DNA of 64,000 bases from Fonsecaea monophora (Eukaryota; Ascomycota; Eurotiomycetes; Chaetothyriales; Herpotrichiellaceae), in contig NW_019174027.1 in the NCBI RefSeq assembly GCF_001642475.1, positions 1 to 64,000 of the forward strand. The letters are read 5' to 3'. Under the pieces are notes generated by a model. That model ran no database searches. It saw nothing but the letters and a program-made list of their open reading frames with translations, and was not told where the DNA came from. This document shows positions 11,847 through 22,481 of this stretch, in pieces; position 1 is the first letter of the stretch; each line of letters opens with the position of its first letter. A program made the translations under genes and the position numbers.

Positions 11847-13742
11847 CTAAAGGCTGGCCAACATCTGACTCAAGGTGCCCTTGTCGTACTTGACCACCTT
11901 GCCCTTCCCCTTGTCCACCTCGTGATACCGGTCCCAGAACCGCGTGTAAAGCGGCTCGATCATGCCTTGAATCTCCCGGGCCAGCTGCGACCTGACCTCG
12001 GCTTCCATCCGCAGACTCTTGTGTCTGGTGATCAACTCGTCGAAACTGGTGTTGAAGAGCTTAAACTTTTCCTTGATCTTGTCCTTGTCCTTGGACGACA
12101 GGGATTTGATGATAGACGTGGAGTCGATGGCCTGGCCTGACAAAGGCCGCGAACCGGACGAGGTCTGGATTTGGTCAAACAGGTGGTTGGCAGGGTCACG
12201 CCACGCCGTCAGGTATAGCGAGGAGCCGGCTTTGCGGTAGGCATCGAGTTTGGCGCTGTGCGGGGAGATCCCCAGATAACGGGCAAGGTCTGGTGAGGAT
12301 TGGACCGCCCGGGTGAGTACAGCGACGCTATTGAGTTGGAATATTCCTTGGAGGGGTTTCTTGGGGTGGAGAACCTGTGAGCGTGCATTGAGCGTTGAAA
12401 GAAGAGCGTCGACAATGTCAATGAGGTAGTGTGACAACAAAGTTGGGTTTTCAGTTGACGGAGTCAATTCAAGGTTCAGCGTCGATTGCGAGGCCATTCC
12501 TGCCGCGGTCTTCCAGTTTCCGTCGCCGATAGAGGAGAGGAGGGCAAGTAAGGGTCGCTCAAATACAGCAAGGTTCTGGAGACGGGAGGCCGTTTGTGAG
12601 ACCAGCGGGATAGTGCTACCGTCTGGTGGTAGGGTCGAAACTGATTCGGCTTGTTTCTTCGTTTGGTTCAGTATTTCGCTGAACGATGAACGAGCAGTCT
12701 CACGAATCGGTCGAAGCGCATCTGCAAATTGGGATCGCAGTTGGCCCGTCCGCGATTCGAGTCGATAGCCAAGCGGAGTGAAGAGATCCAATATCTCGTA
12801 GGCGAGGAAGCAGTCGCTCAAGATCCGTGGCTTGATCACATTATTCAGCTCCGACAGAGTACGCGTAAACGTCCCTAATGCCTTGCCGCAAGTCATCGTG
12901 AAGACGCGACCAGGATCGTTACGGAATATCCGGGATGTGTTCTCTGCTTCTGCGACAAACATGCCTTCGATACCATTCGCGTACGCCCCAACGCCACTCG
13001 AGCCTTCCCGGTAAACACCTGAGTCGTTTCCTTGTCGCTTGGAGGTCATGATCGAGGCTGTGGCTAGATTTTGAAGGCTGTTTTGGAGGTAGTCTCCCCT
13101 CACCTCGACGTAGATCGAAACTGCCGCGTCTTCGTCGCGTTGGCCCAGCCTAGCCGAATGTGCTCCGGCGGATGCCATTGCCATTGCCATCTGGCTGAGA
13201 GACTGGGTTTTGTCTTGAGAGTATGTAGGGAATGGAATTTGTTTCGTGATATGATGCAGGGGCTCGACGGGTTGCGAGTCTTCCTGCAGCATTTGCCGAT
13301 ACATGTCGTTCAACTGGTTAACTCCCGTGGAGAGGAGGCTATGGAAGTCGGACACAGCTTGTTGGTTGGCTCTCATGTTTGTGGAGCCTAGATCGGTGAG
13401 AGCTTTGTCAATACGCTTCAAGGCGCTGAGATATTGTGGCAGTCCTGAAGCTTTGGGCCCTGCTCTGATGAGAGCTTCTTCTCGGCCCCTCGAGTCCAGC
13501 GGCTGCTTGAGCTTTTCGATAGCTTCATTGATCTTGTCAATGTTCCGACTCGTGATCTGAAGTTGTTGCGTGTTGCTGTAGATCGGCCCAATAGCATCCT
13601 TGACGATCTTACCGCTAACATCGAGCCGTGCCAGACTGGCCGCTATCCGCTTGGTGATGTCTTTCGTCTTCCCCAAAGAAGCCAACAGCACTTCAACCTC
13701 GGCGCTCTCTTCGGCGAAGGCGGCGTTCCTGGGTGCCACCAT
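11847..13742 (-). CDS. EXO70: exocyst complex subunit Exo70
   Basis: A single-exon minus-strand gene of 631 aa. The frame extends upstream to 13850, but fungal Exo70 proteins start at MVAPRNAAFAEESAEVEVL, so the ATG at 13742 was chosen. The N-terminal coiled region (KTKDITKRIAASLARLD, GPIYSNTQQLQITSRNID) is followed by the long helical rod typical of the family. The C terminus (MEAEVRSQLAREIQGMIEP and FWDRYHEVDKGKGKVVKYD) carries the basic surface used in yeast for phosphoinositide and Rho3 contact. Exo70 tethers secretory vesicles to the plasma membrane at growth sites. Length matches the usual 620-650 aa. Confidence 0.95.
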   Translation of the reverse strand: MVAPRNAAFAEESAEVEVLLASLGKTKDITKRIAASLARLDVSGKIVKDAIGPIYSNTQQLQITSRNIDKINEAIEKLKQPLDSRGREEALIRAGPKASGLPQYLSALKRIDKALTDLGSTNMRANQQAVSDFHSLLSTGVNQLNDMYRQMLQEDSQPVEPLHHITKQIPFPTYSQDKTQSLSQMAMAMASAGAHSARLGQRDEDAAVSIYVEVRGDYLQNSLQNLATASIMTSKRQGNDSGVYREGSSGVGAYANGIEGMFVAEAENTSRIFRNDPGRVFTMTCGKALGTFTRTLSELNNVIKPRILSDCFLAYEILDLFTPLGYRLESRTGQLRSQFADALRPIRETARSSFSEILNQTKKQAESVSTLPPDGSTIPLVSQTASRLQNLAVFERPLLALLSSIGDGNWKTAAGMASQSTLNLELTPSTENPTLLSHYLIDIVDALLSTLNARSQVLHPKKPLQGIFQLNSVAVLTRAVQSSPDLARYLGISPHSAKLDAYRKAGSSLYLTAWRDPANHLFDQIQTSSGSRPLSGQAIDSTSIIKSLSSKDKDKIKEKFKLFNTSFDELITRHKSLRMEAEVRSQLAREIQGMIEPLYTRFWDRYHEVDKGKGKVVKYDKGTLSQMLASL

Positions 13743-14317
13743 TTTGAGTGTCTCAAACACAAAGGTACACCACTCAAATTCTCCGACGGGCGCCTGTGGC
13801 CATGCAGTCTGGTCTGAAACAGCGTCAACGGGTGTCAGTCTGTGGTGCACAGCTTCGCATTTTGCGGGGACTTGGTCGATTGCGCTAAGGTGATATTCCG
13901 CAATGGAGCATGCTCTGAAGAAGAGGGTCTTGAGCTGCTCTATGTCAACTATGCCAAATTGATAATGATGGGTGAGCTGAGAATAGAATTGTGAGACGGA
14001 TTCGACGGAGACAGACGGGGCGGCGTAGGCGGCTTGGGAGATGATTTGGCTGGTGTCCCAATTTGGTTTAGTCCAGGAACCTGTGGCGCCACGTGCCTCG
14101 ACGCCAGCCTCGGCCGGAATCGGATTCCAGCCCCTTCCCCGACGTCATTGTGACCAGATCGTCCCAACAAACCCGCTGCCCACTTTGCGCATCACGAACA
14201 CGAGAGGCACAAAATAGCACCTGAGGCTCTCGGTCGATCCTAAAGCTTGATCTCTTCCTTCTACAGTATGGAATTTGACATCTGCTGATTCGCTCTTTTG
14301 GCGGCGCTCTTGTGACT
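13743..14317. promoter_or_regulatory. shared divergent promoter region, EXO70 / phospholipase
   Basis: The 575-nt spacer lies between two divergently transcribed starts, so it must carry both 5' regions. I see no recognisable TATA box or named factor site that I would defend. Confidence 0.5.
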
Positions 14318-16747
14318 ATGAGCGCTGCAAGGCTGCTCTTCAATTCAAGCTCCCTCCAATATACTGCCCTCGCCGCTCTCGCCTGCGCTGGTGTTCAAAG
14401 CTCAGCGCGCAGGACCAAGCCCGTTAGGCTCGATAGCCCCTCGGGAATACATACTACTCAAGATGCCTCTCTCATAGCCTATGCTCGACGTGTGCAGAGT
14501 CATTATGCTCATGCCGAAGATCCGAATCACGCTACCAAAAGAGATGACGCGACCATCGTCGACAAAACAAACGATCCCGACAAGTACCTCCCCGCGTTCG
14601 AGAGCGACGACGAGAATGCCTGGGCCTCCTTCTCGCGAAACTTCCACAATGTAAGAGAAGGTATTGCGCGGATAGACTGGAGTACCGTCGGCGACAAGAT
14701 CACGGATTTGGTTGTGCCAAAATGGGCCAAGATCCTTCCTGATGGATTTCAAAAGCTTCAATCCGAGCTGTCCATGCAGCCAGGAACGCTGGCAGATCAG
14801 ATCTGGCAGGAGGCACAAGATCCATACATCAATCCGGAAATCGAGTGGAATGCCACCGTTCGCGTTGGTGACACCCTTGGCAGTGACGAGTTGGAGTTCC
14901 GACGCAAGAGGAAGCAATTCGTTGTCAAAGCGTTGGCAAGATATCTCGGTCTCGATGAGAAGGAGATTCACCCAGATGACGTGCCTACTATTGCGATTTG
15001 TGGCAGTGGCGGTGGTCTACGAGCCATGGTTGCTGGTACAAGCAGCTACCTGTCTGCTCAAGAGGCGGGTCTTTTTGATTGTGTGACTTACACCGCAGGA
15101 GTCAGCGGCAGTTGTTGGTTGCAGACACTATTCTACTCCACCCTGGGTAAGCAAGACCACAGGCAGCTCCTCAAGCACATAAAGTCACGGATTGGGACCC
15201 ATATTGCATTCCCTCCGGCAGCATTGAAGCTGGTCACGAGTGCCCCGACCAACAAGTTTATCCTCAGCGGTTTCGTCGAGAAGATCAAAGGTGATCCCGG
15301 GGCTACCTTTGGCCTTGTGGATGTCTACAGTCTTTTACTCGCTGCTCGGCTTCTGGTCCCTCACGGCGAACTTGATGTTAATGATCAAGACCTCAAACTG
15401 TCAAATCAACGGTTATACATTGAGAACGGTCAACTCCCCATGCCCATATATACCGCCGTCCGTCATGAAATACCTGTGGACGAAGAGGAGGAGGAGCTAT
15501 CTAAGGATAACCTCGCTCTCAAACAGAAGATAAAGGAGAAGGCCAGGAAGGAGGCATGGTTTCAATGGATAGAAATGCACCCGTGGGAGGTGTGGTGCGA
15601 AGAGTTCGGTGCTGGTATACCTACTTGGAGCTTAGGTCGGCCTTTCAAAAATGGCCGGAATTTACTGCTTGACAGCGGTGTTGCCTTGCCAGAGATCCGA
15701 CAAAGTCTGCTCCTTGGGATCTGGGGGTCGGCCTTTTGCGCCACATTGGCGCATTACTACAAAGAGATCAAGCCTGCTTTGATCGGTATGGTTGGATTTG
15801 ACGGTGTCAATCAACTGGTTGAAGAGAAGAATGAAGATCTCATCAAGATCCACCCAATTGACCCAGCTACGATACCCAATTTTGTGTATGGCATGGAAGG
15901 CCAGCTCCCGTCGACGTGTCCAGACTCGGTCTTCAAGAACGACCATCTCCAGCTGATGGACGCTGGAATGAGCAATAACCTGCCAATCTACCCGCTCCTC
16001 CGACCTGGCCGGGACGTTGACGTCTTGATTGCATTTGATGCGTCAGCAGATATCCAAAAGGAGAATTGGCTGTCGGTGGTTGATGGGTACGCCAAACAGC
16101 GCGGGATCAAAGGCTGGCCTGTGGGTGCAGGATGGCCGAGGGCATCATCTAAACCTCAAGAGAATGTCAAAGCACTGGAAGAAGCACAGGCGACCACTCC
16201 ACAAGAAGCGGCCACAAAGCTCGCTGCGGCGAGGGAGGAAGATCGTGAGAATAAAGCTGCAGATAAGGACAACACTACAGAGAGTCCGACAACCGGCTCA
16301 GCTCCGGACACGGCGAGCGTACTTGGGCCCTGCACCGTCTGGGTGGGCAGCAAGGCCGAGCGAAGCAGCGATGAAGAACCACCGCCCTCCAAGAGTCTCA
16401 ACTGGGACGCCAGCGACAACGAAGACTCGGCCTCGTTCCACTTGATGGACCCGAATGCCGGTATTGCCGTGATTTACTTTCCTCTGCTTCCACACCCGGA
16501 TGTCCCGAACATCGACCCGGACAAGTCCGATTTTATGAGCACCTGGAATTTCATCTACACGCCCGAACAGGTCGACAGCGTGGTGGAGCTCGCCAAGAGG
16601 AACTTTGCCGAAGGCGAGGAAAAGGTGAGGGAAACGGTGAGGGCAGTGTATGAGAGGAAAAAGAAGGTGAGGCTGGAGAAAGAGGACAAGAAGACCAGCA
16701 AGGAATGGAAGGGCCGGATACGGAGGGTGGGCAACACTTTTGTATGA
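14318..16747 (+). CDS. plaA: cytosolic phospholipase A2-type enzyme (PLA2_B domain)
   Basis: Intronless gene of 809 aa; an in-frame GTG at 14312 precedes the ATG. The catalytic domain has the oxyanion-loop motif GSGGGLRAM near residue 230, the nucleophile motif GVSGSCW near 261-267, and the catalytic Asp in LMDAGMSNNLP near 548, i.e. the Ser-Asp dyad of group IV phospholipases and fungal lysophospholipases. There is no classical secretion signal: the first 35 residues (ARLLFNSSSLQYTALAALACAG, then SARRTK) are hydrophobic and basic, more like a mitochondrial or membrane-targeting segment. That separates it from secreted Plb enzymes and fits the PlaA type of aspergilli. An Ala/Glu-rich, Thr/Ser-rich insert (about 610-690) and a Lys-rich C-terminal tail flank the last part of the domain. 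Expected role: release of fatty acids from intracellular phospholipids. Confidence 0.88.
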   Translation: MSAARLLFNSSSLQYTALAALACAGVQSSARRTKPVRLDSPSGIHTTQDASLIAYARRVQSHYAHAEDPNHATKRDDATIVDKTNDPDKYLPAFESDDENAWASFSRNFHNVREGIARIDWSTVGDKITDLVVPKWAKILPDGFQKLQSELSMQPGTLADQIWQEAQDPYINPEIEWNATVRVGDTLGSDELEFRRKRKQFVVKALARYLGLDEKEIHPDDVPTIAICGSGGGLRAMVAGTSSYLSAQEAGLFDCVTYTAGVSGSCWLQTLFYSTLGKQDHRQLLKHIKSRIGTHIAFPPAALKLVTSAPTNKFILSGFVEKIKGDPGATFGLVDVYSLLLAARLLVPHGELDVNDQDLKLSNQRLYIENGQLPMPIYTAVRHEIPVDEEEEELSKDNLALKQKIKEKARKEAWFQWIEMHPWEVWCEEFGAGIPTWSLGRPFKNGRNLLLDSGVALPEIRQSLLLGIWGSAFCATLAHYYKEIKPALIGMVGFDGVNQLVEEKNEDLIKIHPIDPATIPNFVYGMEGQLPSTCPDSVFKNDHLQLMDAGMSNNLPIYPLLRPGRDVDVLIAFDASADIQKENWLSVVDGYAKQRGIKGWPVGAGWPRASSKPQENVKALEEAQATTPQEAATKLAAAREEDRENKAADKDNTTESPTTGSAPDTASVLGPCTVWVGSKAERSSDEEPPPSKSLNWDASDNEDSASFHLMDPNAGIAVIYFPLLPHPDVPNIDPDKSDFMSTWNFIYTPEQVDSVVELAKRNFAEGEEKVRETVRAVYERKKKVRLEKEDKKTSKEWKGRIRRVGNTFV

Positions 16748-17937
16748 AGCAAGGCAAAGTTCGACAGAGCTGGATGGCCCAGAATCCAGTGACGGTGGTT
16801 GATGCCTGGCTGTTGTTGTCAGTACTCGGTTTCTGCTGTGTCTTCGTCTAACAACAATGTTTTTGGATCAGACTTTGGAACGACTCCATCGCCACATCCA
16901 CTCAATACTATGAATTACGCTTAAAGCAGGACTTGGGTCGGAGTCAGGAGAATGTCCGTATGCCAGCCACTATTCAACAATGGGAACAGAAAATGAAAGG
17001 TACTTGTAGGATAGAATACACTACAAGTATAAGTAGAGATGGCCTTGCCTTTTTAAAATCCTGCTGATAAAGATTCCATTTTCATGCACGTTGATTGATC
17101 ATTCCATAACTATAGTCTATGGGTATCAATCCAACAAACGGAAAGAAATAAAACCTCACAATATAATTCCATGAAAACTCCATTGGGTATATAACACGCC
17201 ATGCTTGCTAGACCAAACTAAATCAAGTGATCAACGACGACCTCCTTCTCGTCTCTTGTGTTGCCCTGGTGTCCGTCCTGGTAAGGGGGAATTACCTATT
17301 CCATATCAAACCAGTAATGAGCCTGCCGATGGAGCGCGGCTATGGGTGGACAGTGACGCATGTCATGAGACGGGTATGGTATGGTAGCGACAGTGGTAGT
17401 GGCATCTCTGGCGCGTCGAGTTGGGTCTCGGGCGCGAAACATCGGATGCTGGATTTTCATACCCTCGTGGGCAGGTGCTCGTGTCGCCTCGTTCTGTAAT
17501 GCAATGCAACGCATCACTCGTGATGATTCGTGGTCTGTAACAGTCAGGCAGTTGCTGTTCGGAAAGATGATGAAATTTCCGTCCCTCTCCTCGGTTGCGA
17601 TTATGTGCCAGAAAGTCAGGCTGCCATTCTGCTCCGCCATCACAGAGTGAGCGTCCGTACCCAAACTGTAAGACGCGTGCTTTGGTCTGACCGTTGATCC
17701 TTGGACGGTCCATCAATGGAGGCTGTTCGTACAGGGTGGCTGACTGGTGTGTGCAAAGGACTGCCCTACGTGCGGTATAGGCAATGCTCATGTTTGCGTC
17801 CCATGCCGTCCTTAAAGCAGAGATCCTCCACTTCCGCGCGGAATAGGTCGATAAGATGGGGGTAACCTTATATCAAGAGGATGGGGCGATGAGGCTCTCA
17901 TATGGGACTCTAACGCTCACTTGTACCCCAACTGCGT
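16748..17937. other. convergent 3' spacer, phospholipase / phosphodiesterase
   Basis: About 1.2 kb between convergent 3' ends. The first 450 nt are AT-rich (for example around 17040-17180). The open frames are short and overlapping on both strands without family motifs. Nothing supported. Confidence 0.5.
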
Positions 17938-20055
17938 TCACACTGGTGGATCGCCTTCCCCTTTCTTGTTGCCTTTGATCGATTCCACAAACTCTTTGGC
18001 CCACTGTTTCGCCTTTTCGAGCTCTTCGTGGAGGAACTTCCACCAACTCCCTTTCTTTTCTTCCTGATCTTCGTCGGGTGTGTCTGCGTCTGGCTTTTCA
18101 GGGTCGGTAGGCGCTTCAGCTGGAGAATCTGGATCGTTGTCGGGAGTTGCTTCCTCCTGATGCTCTTCCTTGTCGACGGGATCCACAATTGTGTCTGGGG
18201 TGTCTCCCTCTTGATCCTTGTTCCCATCGACGGGATCTGACACCACTTCCGAGCCCGGCCTGTCATCCTCAGAATGCAAGCCTTCGGTCTTCAAGGGAAG
18301 TCTTAATGTCCCATTGTTTGGTTGTGGGACGATGTCCAACGAATCACACATGATATTGTAGACCTCGATGTTCTGGAAAACAGGTACTCGACTGTTGGGT
18401 GCATGCGGAAATGCAGGCCCCCTAGCCACAAAGATAGCTCGCATGAGCGGATGCTCGTGATCGTAGCCATGCAGTCCTTTCGGCGTATATTCTCTGCCCG
18501 TGCTCAGCGCATCGGCAATGTCGAAATCGGATTTCTCCACGACAGCCCAGCCGGTCTTGGGAACGATCCACAATGGTGCGATGCGATCGTTCTGGTTAAA
18601 GTGATAACGCTCTGGCATGGTTTCAAGAGTGTAGACTTCGAAATTGCCTGATTTGGCGGCTTCTTGAGAGAGCTGTTCGTAGAGCACGGGGACGTCGCGG
18701 TCTGGATTCTTCAGGCGCAAGCCACGAAGAGGCCACCCGTCAATGTGGTCGACTAAGGACATATCCATGAGATCATCCAGTTGTATTAGGCGATTTGTGG
18801 ATGTGGTGGCCATTCCATGGTCGGAGACGATGACAATGTTGACAATCTCGGTCAGGTTGCGTGTCAGGAGACCTTCGACGAGCAAAGTCAGCATGCTGTC
18901 GACATCCGCAATGGTGGCTCTGATCTCTGTGCTGTTTGGCCCGTAGAGATGTCCATCGGCATCAACATCGGGAACATAGGCAGCGATGAATTGTGGTCGT
19001 AAGTGCGTTTGGTCAGTGGGGGCTTCGTCATCGTCACCAGGCAGATCGAGCCACTGCAAAACCCTATCGACTTTACGAGACAAGGATTCACTCCCGTTGT
19101 ACTTGTCCAAGTATGTCGGCTCCACGTCAGGTATATGCGCTTCAGAACCAGGCCACATGTGAATCGCGGAGCGGACACCCTGATGCTCGGCTGTAACCCA
19201 CAGTGGCTCGGCGGTCCACCACTTGGGCTGCATCGAGACTTTGATGTTGGTGTACCAAAACTCTTCTTCAAACGCGGGATCCCAAAACTGGTTGCTGACT
19301 ATGCCGTGACTTTCTGGGTACAAGCCAGTCACCAGGGTGAAATGGTTGGGAAAGGTAACGGAGGGAAACGATGGGAGCATGTATTTAGGCGACACCCCGC
19401 TCGCGATAAAGGCATTGAGTGCTGGGGTAATGTTGCGGTTGAGAAAGTCAGCGCGGAAGCCATCGAGAGAGATGAGTATTGTGGTCGGTCGGAAAACGTG
19501 CGTCCCGTTATGGTACCTGGTCAATCGGTGAACTGTGGGCGTCAGAGCGTGTTTCTTCGTAGAAGCCTTATAGGCGCCAAAGAGCAAGGCAACGAATAGT
19601 GCGACAATGGCCAGGTATATCATCGTCAGGCGTCCCCGATGGGATTTTTGAGGAGCATGTCTGTCCCATTTTGTGCCCTCAAACTCGGTGTCGGTAGAGG
19701 ACTGGGAACTGGTGTCTTTGAAGCCGCTTTCCATCTCAAACATTTTGTCTGCAGGTCTCGCTCCGCTTTTCCTCGACTTCCTGCGTCTGTGCCTCCGAAC
19801 TTTGTCTGCATTGCTTCCCTCATCGTACGTTCCATCCCGGAACCCAAACGTTGCGCGTGCTGACTCGAACTTCGACGGTTTGTGCAATAGTTTCTCATGC
19901 TCTTCAGTCTCTTTGAGGATATCTCTGTCGTCATCCCTGACACGGCCTGCGCTTTCGAAGTCTAGCTCAGCATCGGATCCTGAATCGGAGGGGACAATCG
20001 CGGCGTCTTCATCGTAGTGTTTCTCGGACAGGAGTCCGTCGCGTTCCCGTGCCAT
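17938..20055 (-). CDS. type II membrane nucleotide pyrophosphatase/phosphodiesterase
   Basis: Single-exon gene of 705 aa, related to yeast Npp1/Npp2. Residues 1-140 are a charged cytoplasmic tail with a basic block (RRHRRRKSRKS near 88-98). One membrane segment lies near 144-162, giving a type II topology. The alkaline-phosphatase-like domain follows: ISLDGFRADF with a metal Asp near 198, nucleophile Thr in SVTFPNHF near 234, the metal-site segments DVDADGHLYGP and VSDHGMA, and the late motif GYDHEHPLMRA. These are the residues expected of an active NPP, which cleaves nucleotide phosphodiester and pyrophosphate bonds and serves phosphate scavenging outside the cell. The C-terminal 110 residues are an Asp/Glu/Pro-rich extension ending in a Lys-rich amphipathic stretch, longer than the yeast proteins. 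Confidence 0.92.
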   Translation of the reverse strand: MARERDGLLSEKHYDEDAAIVPSDSGSDAELDFESAGRVRDDDRDILKETEEHEKLLHKPSKFESARATFGFRDGTYDEGSNADKVRRHRRRKSRKSGARPADKMFEMESGFKDTSSQSSTDTEFEGTKWDRHAPQKSHRGRLTMIYLAIVALFVALLFGAYKASTKKHALTPTVHRLTRYHNGTHVFRPTTILISLDGFRADFLNRNITPALNAFIASGVSPKYMLPSFPSVTFPNHFTLVTGLYPESHGIVSNQFWDPAFEEEFWYTNIKVSMQPKWWTAEPLWVTAEHQGVRSAIHMWPGSEAHIPDVEPTYLDKYNGSESLSRKVDRVLQWLDLPGDDDEAPTDQTHLRPQFIAAYVPDVDADGHLYGPNSTEIRATIADVDSMLTLLVEGLLTRNLTEIVNIVIVSDHGMATTSTNRLIQLDDLMDMSLVDHIDGWPLRGLRLKNPDRDVPVLYEQLSQEAAKSGNFEVYTLETMPERYHFNQNDRIAPLWIVPKTGWAVVEKSDFDIADALSTGREYTPKGLHGYDHEHPLMRAIFVARGPAFPHAPNSRVPVFQNIEVYNIMCDSLDIVPQPNNGTLRLPLKTEGLHSEDDRPGSEVVSDPVDGNKDQEGDTPDTIVDPVDKEEHQEEATPDNDPDSPAEAPTDPEKPDADTPDEDQEEKKGSWWKFLHEELEKAKQWAKEFVESIKGNKKGEGDPPV

Positions 20056-20508
20056 TTCGATATGTTCTCGAGTTCACGGTTTTGACAGAGCGAATTCGGT
20101 TTGGATTGTGCTAGAGCGCCATCGCTGGGCGAATAGGTGCCGCATGGAAAGAGGTGGCATGTGGTACAGCCTTTCAAACATAATCCGTACCCCCTTGAAT
20201 GCGCAGCTGAGGATTCATCGGGATTCGGATCAACATTTATTCCGCCCTGCCTCGTCAACTCTATAAAGTGGGCTCAGCCTTGCCTAATCCCCTTTTTCTC
20301 GCTTTCAAACTGATTGGGTTTTTCAGCAATCCACACTTGTTATGCGCCAATATGAGTGTCGAAATTAATGTGGCGGTGCGGTGATAGCCGGCCAAGCCGC
20401 ACTCCATGTATCAGGCAGCAGTCAATTGGTTTGGTCGAAAAGTCAGGAATTAAATGTTAACAAGATCGTACGGCTATCATCTAACTTGGATATAAGGGGT
20501 CCTTCGAA
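20056..20508. promoter_or_regulatory. divergent promoter region, phosphodiesterase / acetyltransferase
   Basis: A 453-nt spacer between divergent starts. A TATAAG at 20491-20496 is too close to the plus-strand ATG to act as an ordinary TATA box. No specific regulatory site is claimed. Confidence 0.4.
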
Positions 20509-22024
20509 ATGGAGGGTTTTGAGAAGTTGCGCGGTGTCGGTATGCTGATCATATTCACTATCAAATCTCATAGCTGTCGAGACTGACACGATTTTTGCAG
20601 GCAGGCTGGAACGTTACTCGACAGCTCGCCATGACCTGAAGTTCTATCTGGGGCCAGCAGTCACAGCCTCATACAAGCTCCCGAACAGCCGCTCTGATCA
20701 GTTGAGGGCTTGTGTCTACAAGGCTTTAGGAGATGTTATCACTCGACATCCGATTCTCTCAGCCATCCCGGTGGACGAGAATACCCAGGATCCATACTTC
20801 ATTCGGCTACCAGAAATCAATCTCGACAAATGTGTGTTCTTCCAAACACGACACCTAGATTACGACCCGGATGCTGGTGATGAGCGAGATGGTGAACTAG
20901 ACGAGCTTCTGGGTACCCAGCATAGCGTCCCCTACGAGCCGCCAAACCCTTTTTGGAGACTATTCGTCCTGACAAGCTCTGCTCGACCCTCTGAGTTCAC
21001 TGCATCTTTCTTCTACCATCATGCCCTCGGCGATGGCATTTCAGGAATGGCATTTCACAGGACCTTTCATAGTGCTTTGTGCCAGGTCCTCTCGAACCTC
21101 GAAACTGACTCTCCTTCAACGTCAGTCATCACATCGCCCTCAACGCCGTTACTGCCTAGTCTTGAATCCGCCCACCCACTACCTATCTCAACCTGGCACA
21201 TCCTGACCGTACTCTTCAAGCACAAAATCTGGTCGCCCAGCCGCGACCCTGGTCTCTGGACAGGTTCGAAGTGTATCACACCATTGGGACGTACAGGTGC
21301 TCGTCATCTCGCCCTCTCAGCCTCGAGCACAACGGCGCTCAAGAAAATTTGCCGTAAGAACGGCACCACCATCTCCGGAGCACTCCAGACTTTGATCGCT
21401 GGGGCACTCTTTGCCAATCTGCCCGAAAAGTTCACCAAGGTGGCATGTAGTGGCGCGCTTTCTGTCCGTGGATTTCTCCCTGCGGACGCTGGGGTCACGG
21501 AGGACAGCATGGGGGTTTGGGTCCAAGGCATGTCCGACACATACGCTCGAGACCACTTCTCCACTCAACACGGAGACTCGGATAAGGGAGCACATGATCT
21601 GTTACCATGGCCCGAAGCCCGGCGATCCCGCCAGAACATTGAACGCGTCTTGAGCTTGAAGGGCCACAATACAGACGTTGGCATGCTCCGGTTCGTGCAG
21701 GACTACCAACAGGAACTATTTCTCTCCAAGGTCGGCAAGGACCGGGACTCGAGCTTCGAGGTGTCTAACCTAGGCCTGTTCAAGAAGCAGCCGCCTTCAG
21801 GGGACGTCGAAGGAGTGGAAATGGGGAGGATGGTATTCACGCAGAGCGCCGGCGTGACGGCGAGTGCGATCCAAGTGTCCGTCGTTACGGGGGCTGATGG
21901 ATGTTTGGTGCTAGGAGTTACATGGCAAAAGGAGGTCGTGGACGACGACCTTGTCGAGAAGGTGTTGAAGAGCGTCAAAGAAGAGGTCGAGCGCTTAGCA
22001 AGCAATGACGGCGCCTCTTCATGA
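20509..22024 (+). CDS. alcohol acetyltransferase (AATase) family enzyme
   Basis: Two exons, 20509-20539 (31 nt) and 20601-22024, with a 61-nt intron; 484 aa. Exon 1 encodes MEGFEKLRGV and joins in frame to GRLERYSTARHDL, a conserved N-terminal motif of fungal AATases (Atf1/Atf2-like). The acyltransferase active-site motif HHALGDG (HxxxDG) is near residues 151-157. The C-terminal half has the second lobe ending in AIQVSVVTGADGCLVLGVTWQK. Such enzymes transfer acetyl or longer acyl groups from CoA to alcohols or sterols; the real substrate cannot be read from the sequence. It lies 457 nt upstream of an esterase in the same direction. Confidence 0.85.
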
Positions 22025-22481
22025 GTCCCCCTCACAAGCACTTGTGCAATGATTTTGGTCCAGTGGGATAAGACCCACTTTGTACAGACAGACAGTAATA
22101 GATGTGTACATAATAAATATAGACTAATAGTATTAGAGGTACTGGTACCATCAACACCGCCAAAGATCTCTTCTACGGTTCGCACATACTGTAAGTGATC
22201 GTCATGGCCACTATGGTGCTTTTCATGTTTGGGGGGAGGGAGACAGGGGGCTATTGTCCCAAACTGGCAGTATCTCTCGAGAATCGAGATTGCCGTGGAA
22301 AATGGAGGGACGTGTGATTGGAAGGTGATAAAGGGGCTTTCACACTCCATACCGCTTCAAAATGTGCCATTATTTATTTAAACAGCCGTCAAACTCCAAC
22401 CCCGCAGATGGTACATAACCTTTGAGCATTTAGCAGCCCGTGAATGTTTCAATAGAACAGGACAGGACGCTGGGGCTCACA
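22025..22481. other. acetyltransferase-esterase spacer
   Basis: 3' flank of the acetyltransferase and leader of the esterase. The part around 22100-22140 is AT-rich, as at a polyadenylation site. Some 5' coding sequence of the esterase could be hidden here in a small exon. Confidence 0.4.

Noticed and set aside
22440..22481. GTG start for the esterase
   Set aside because: It directly follows an in-frame TAG and GTG starts are rare in fungi; the ATG at 22482 was preferred, with an upstream exon left open.
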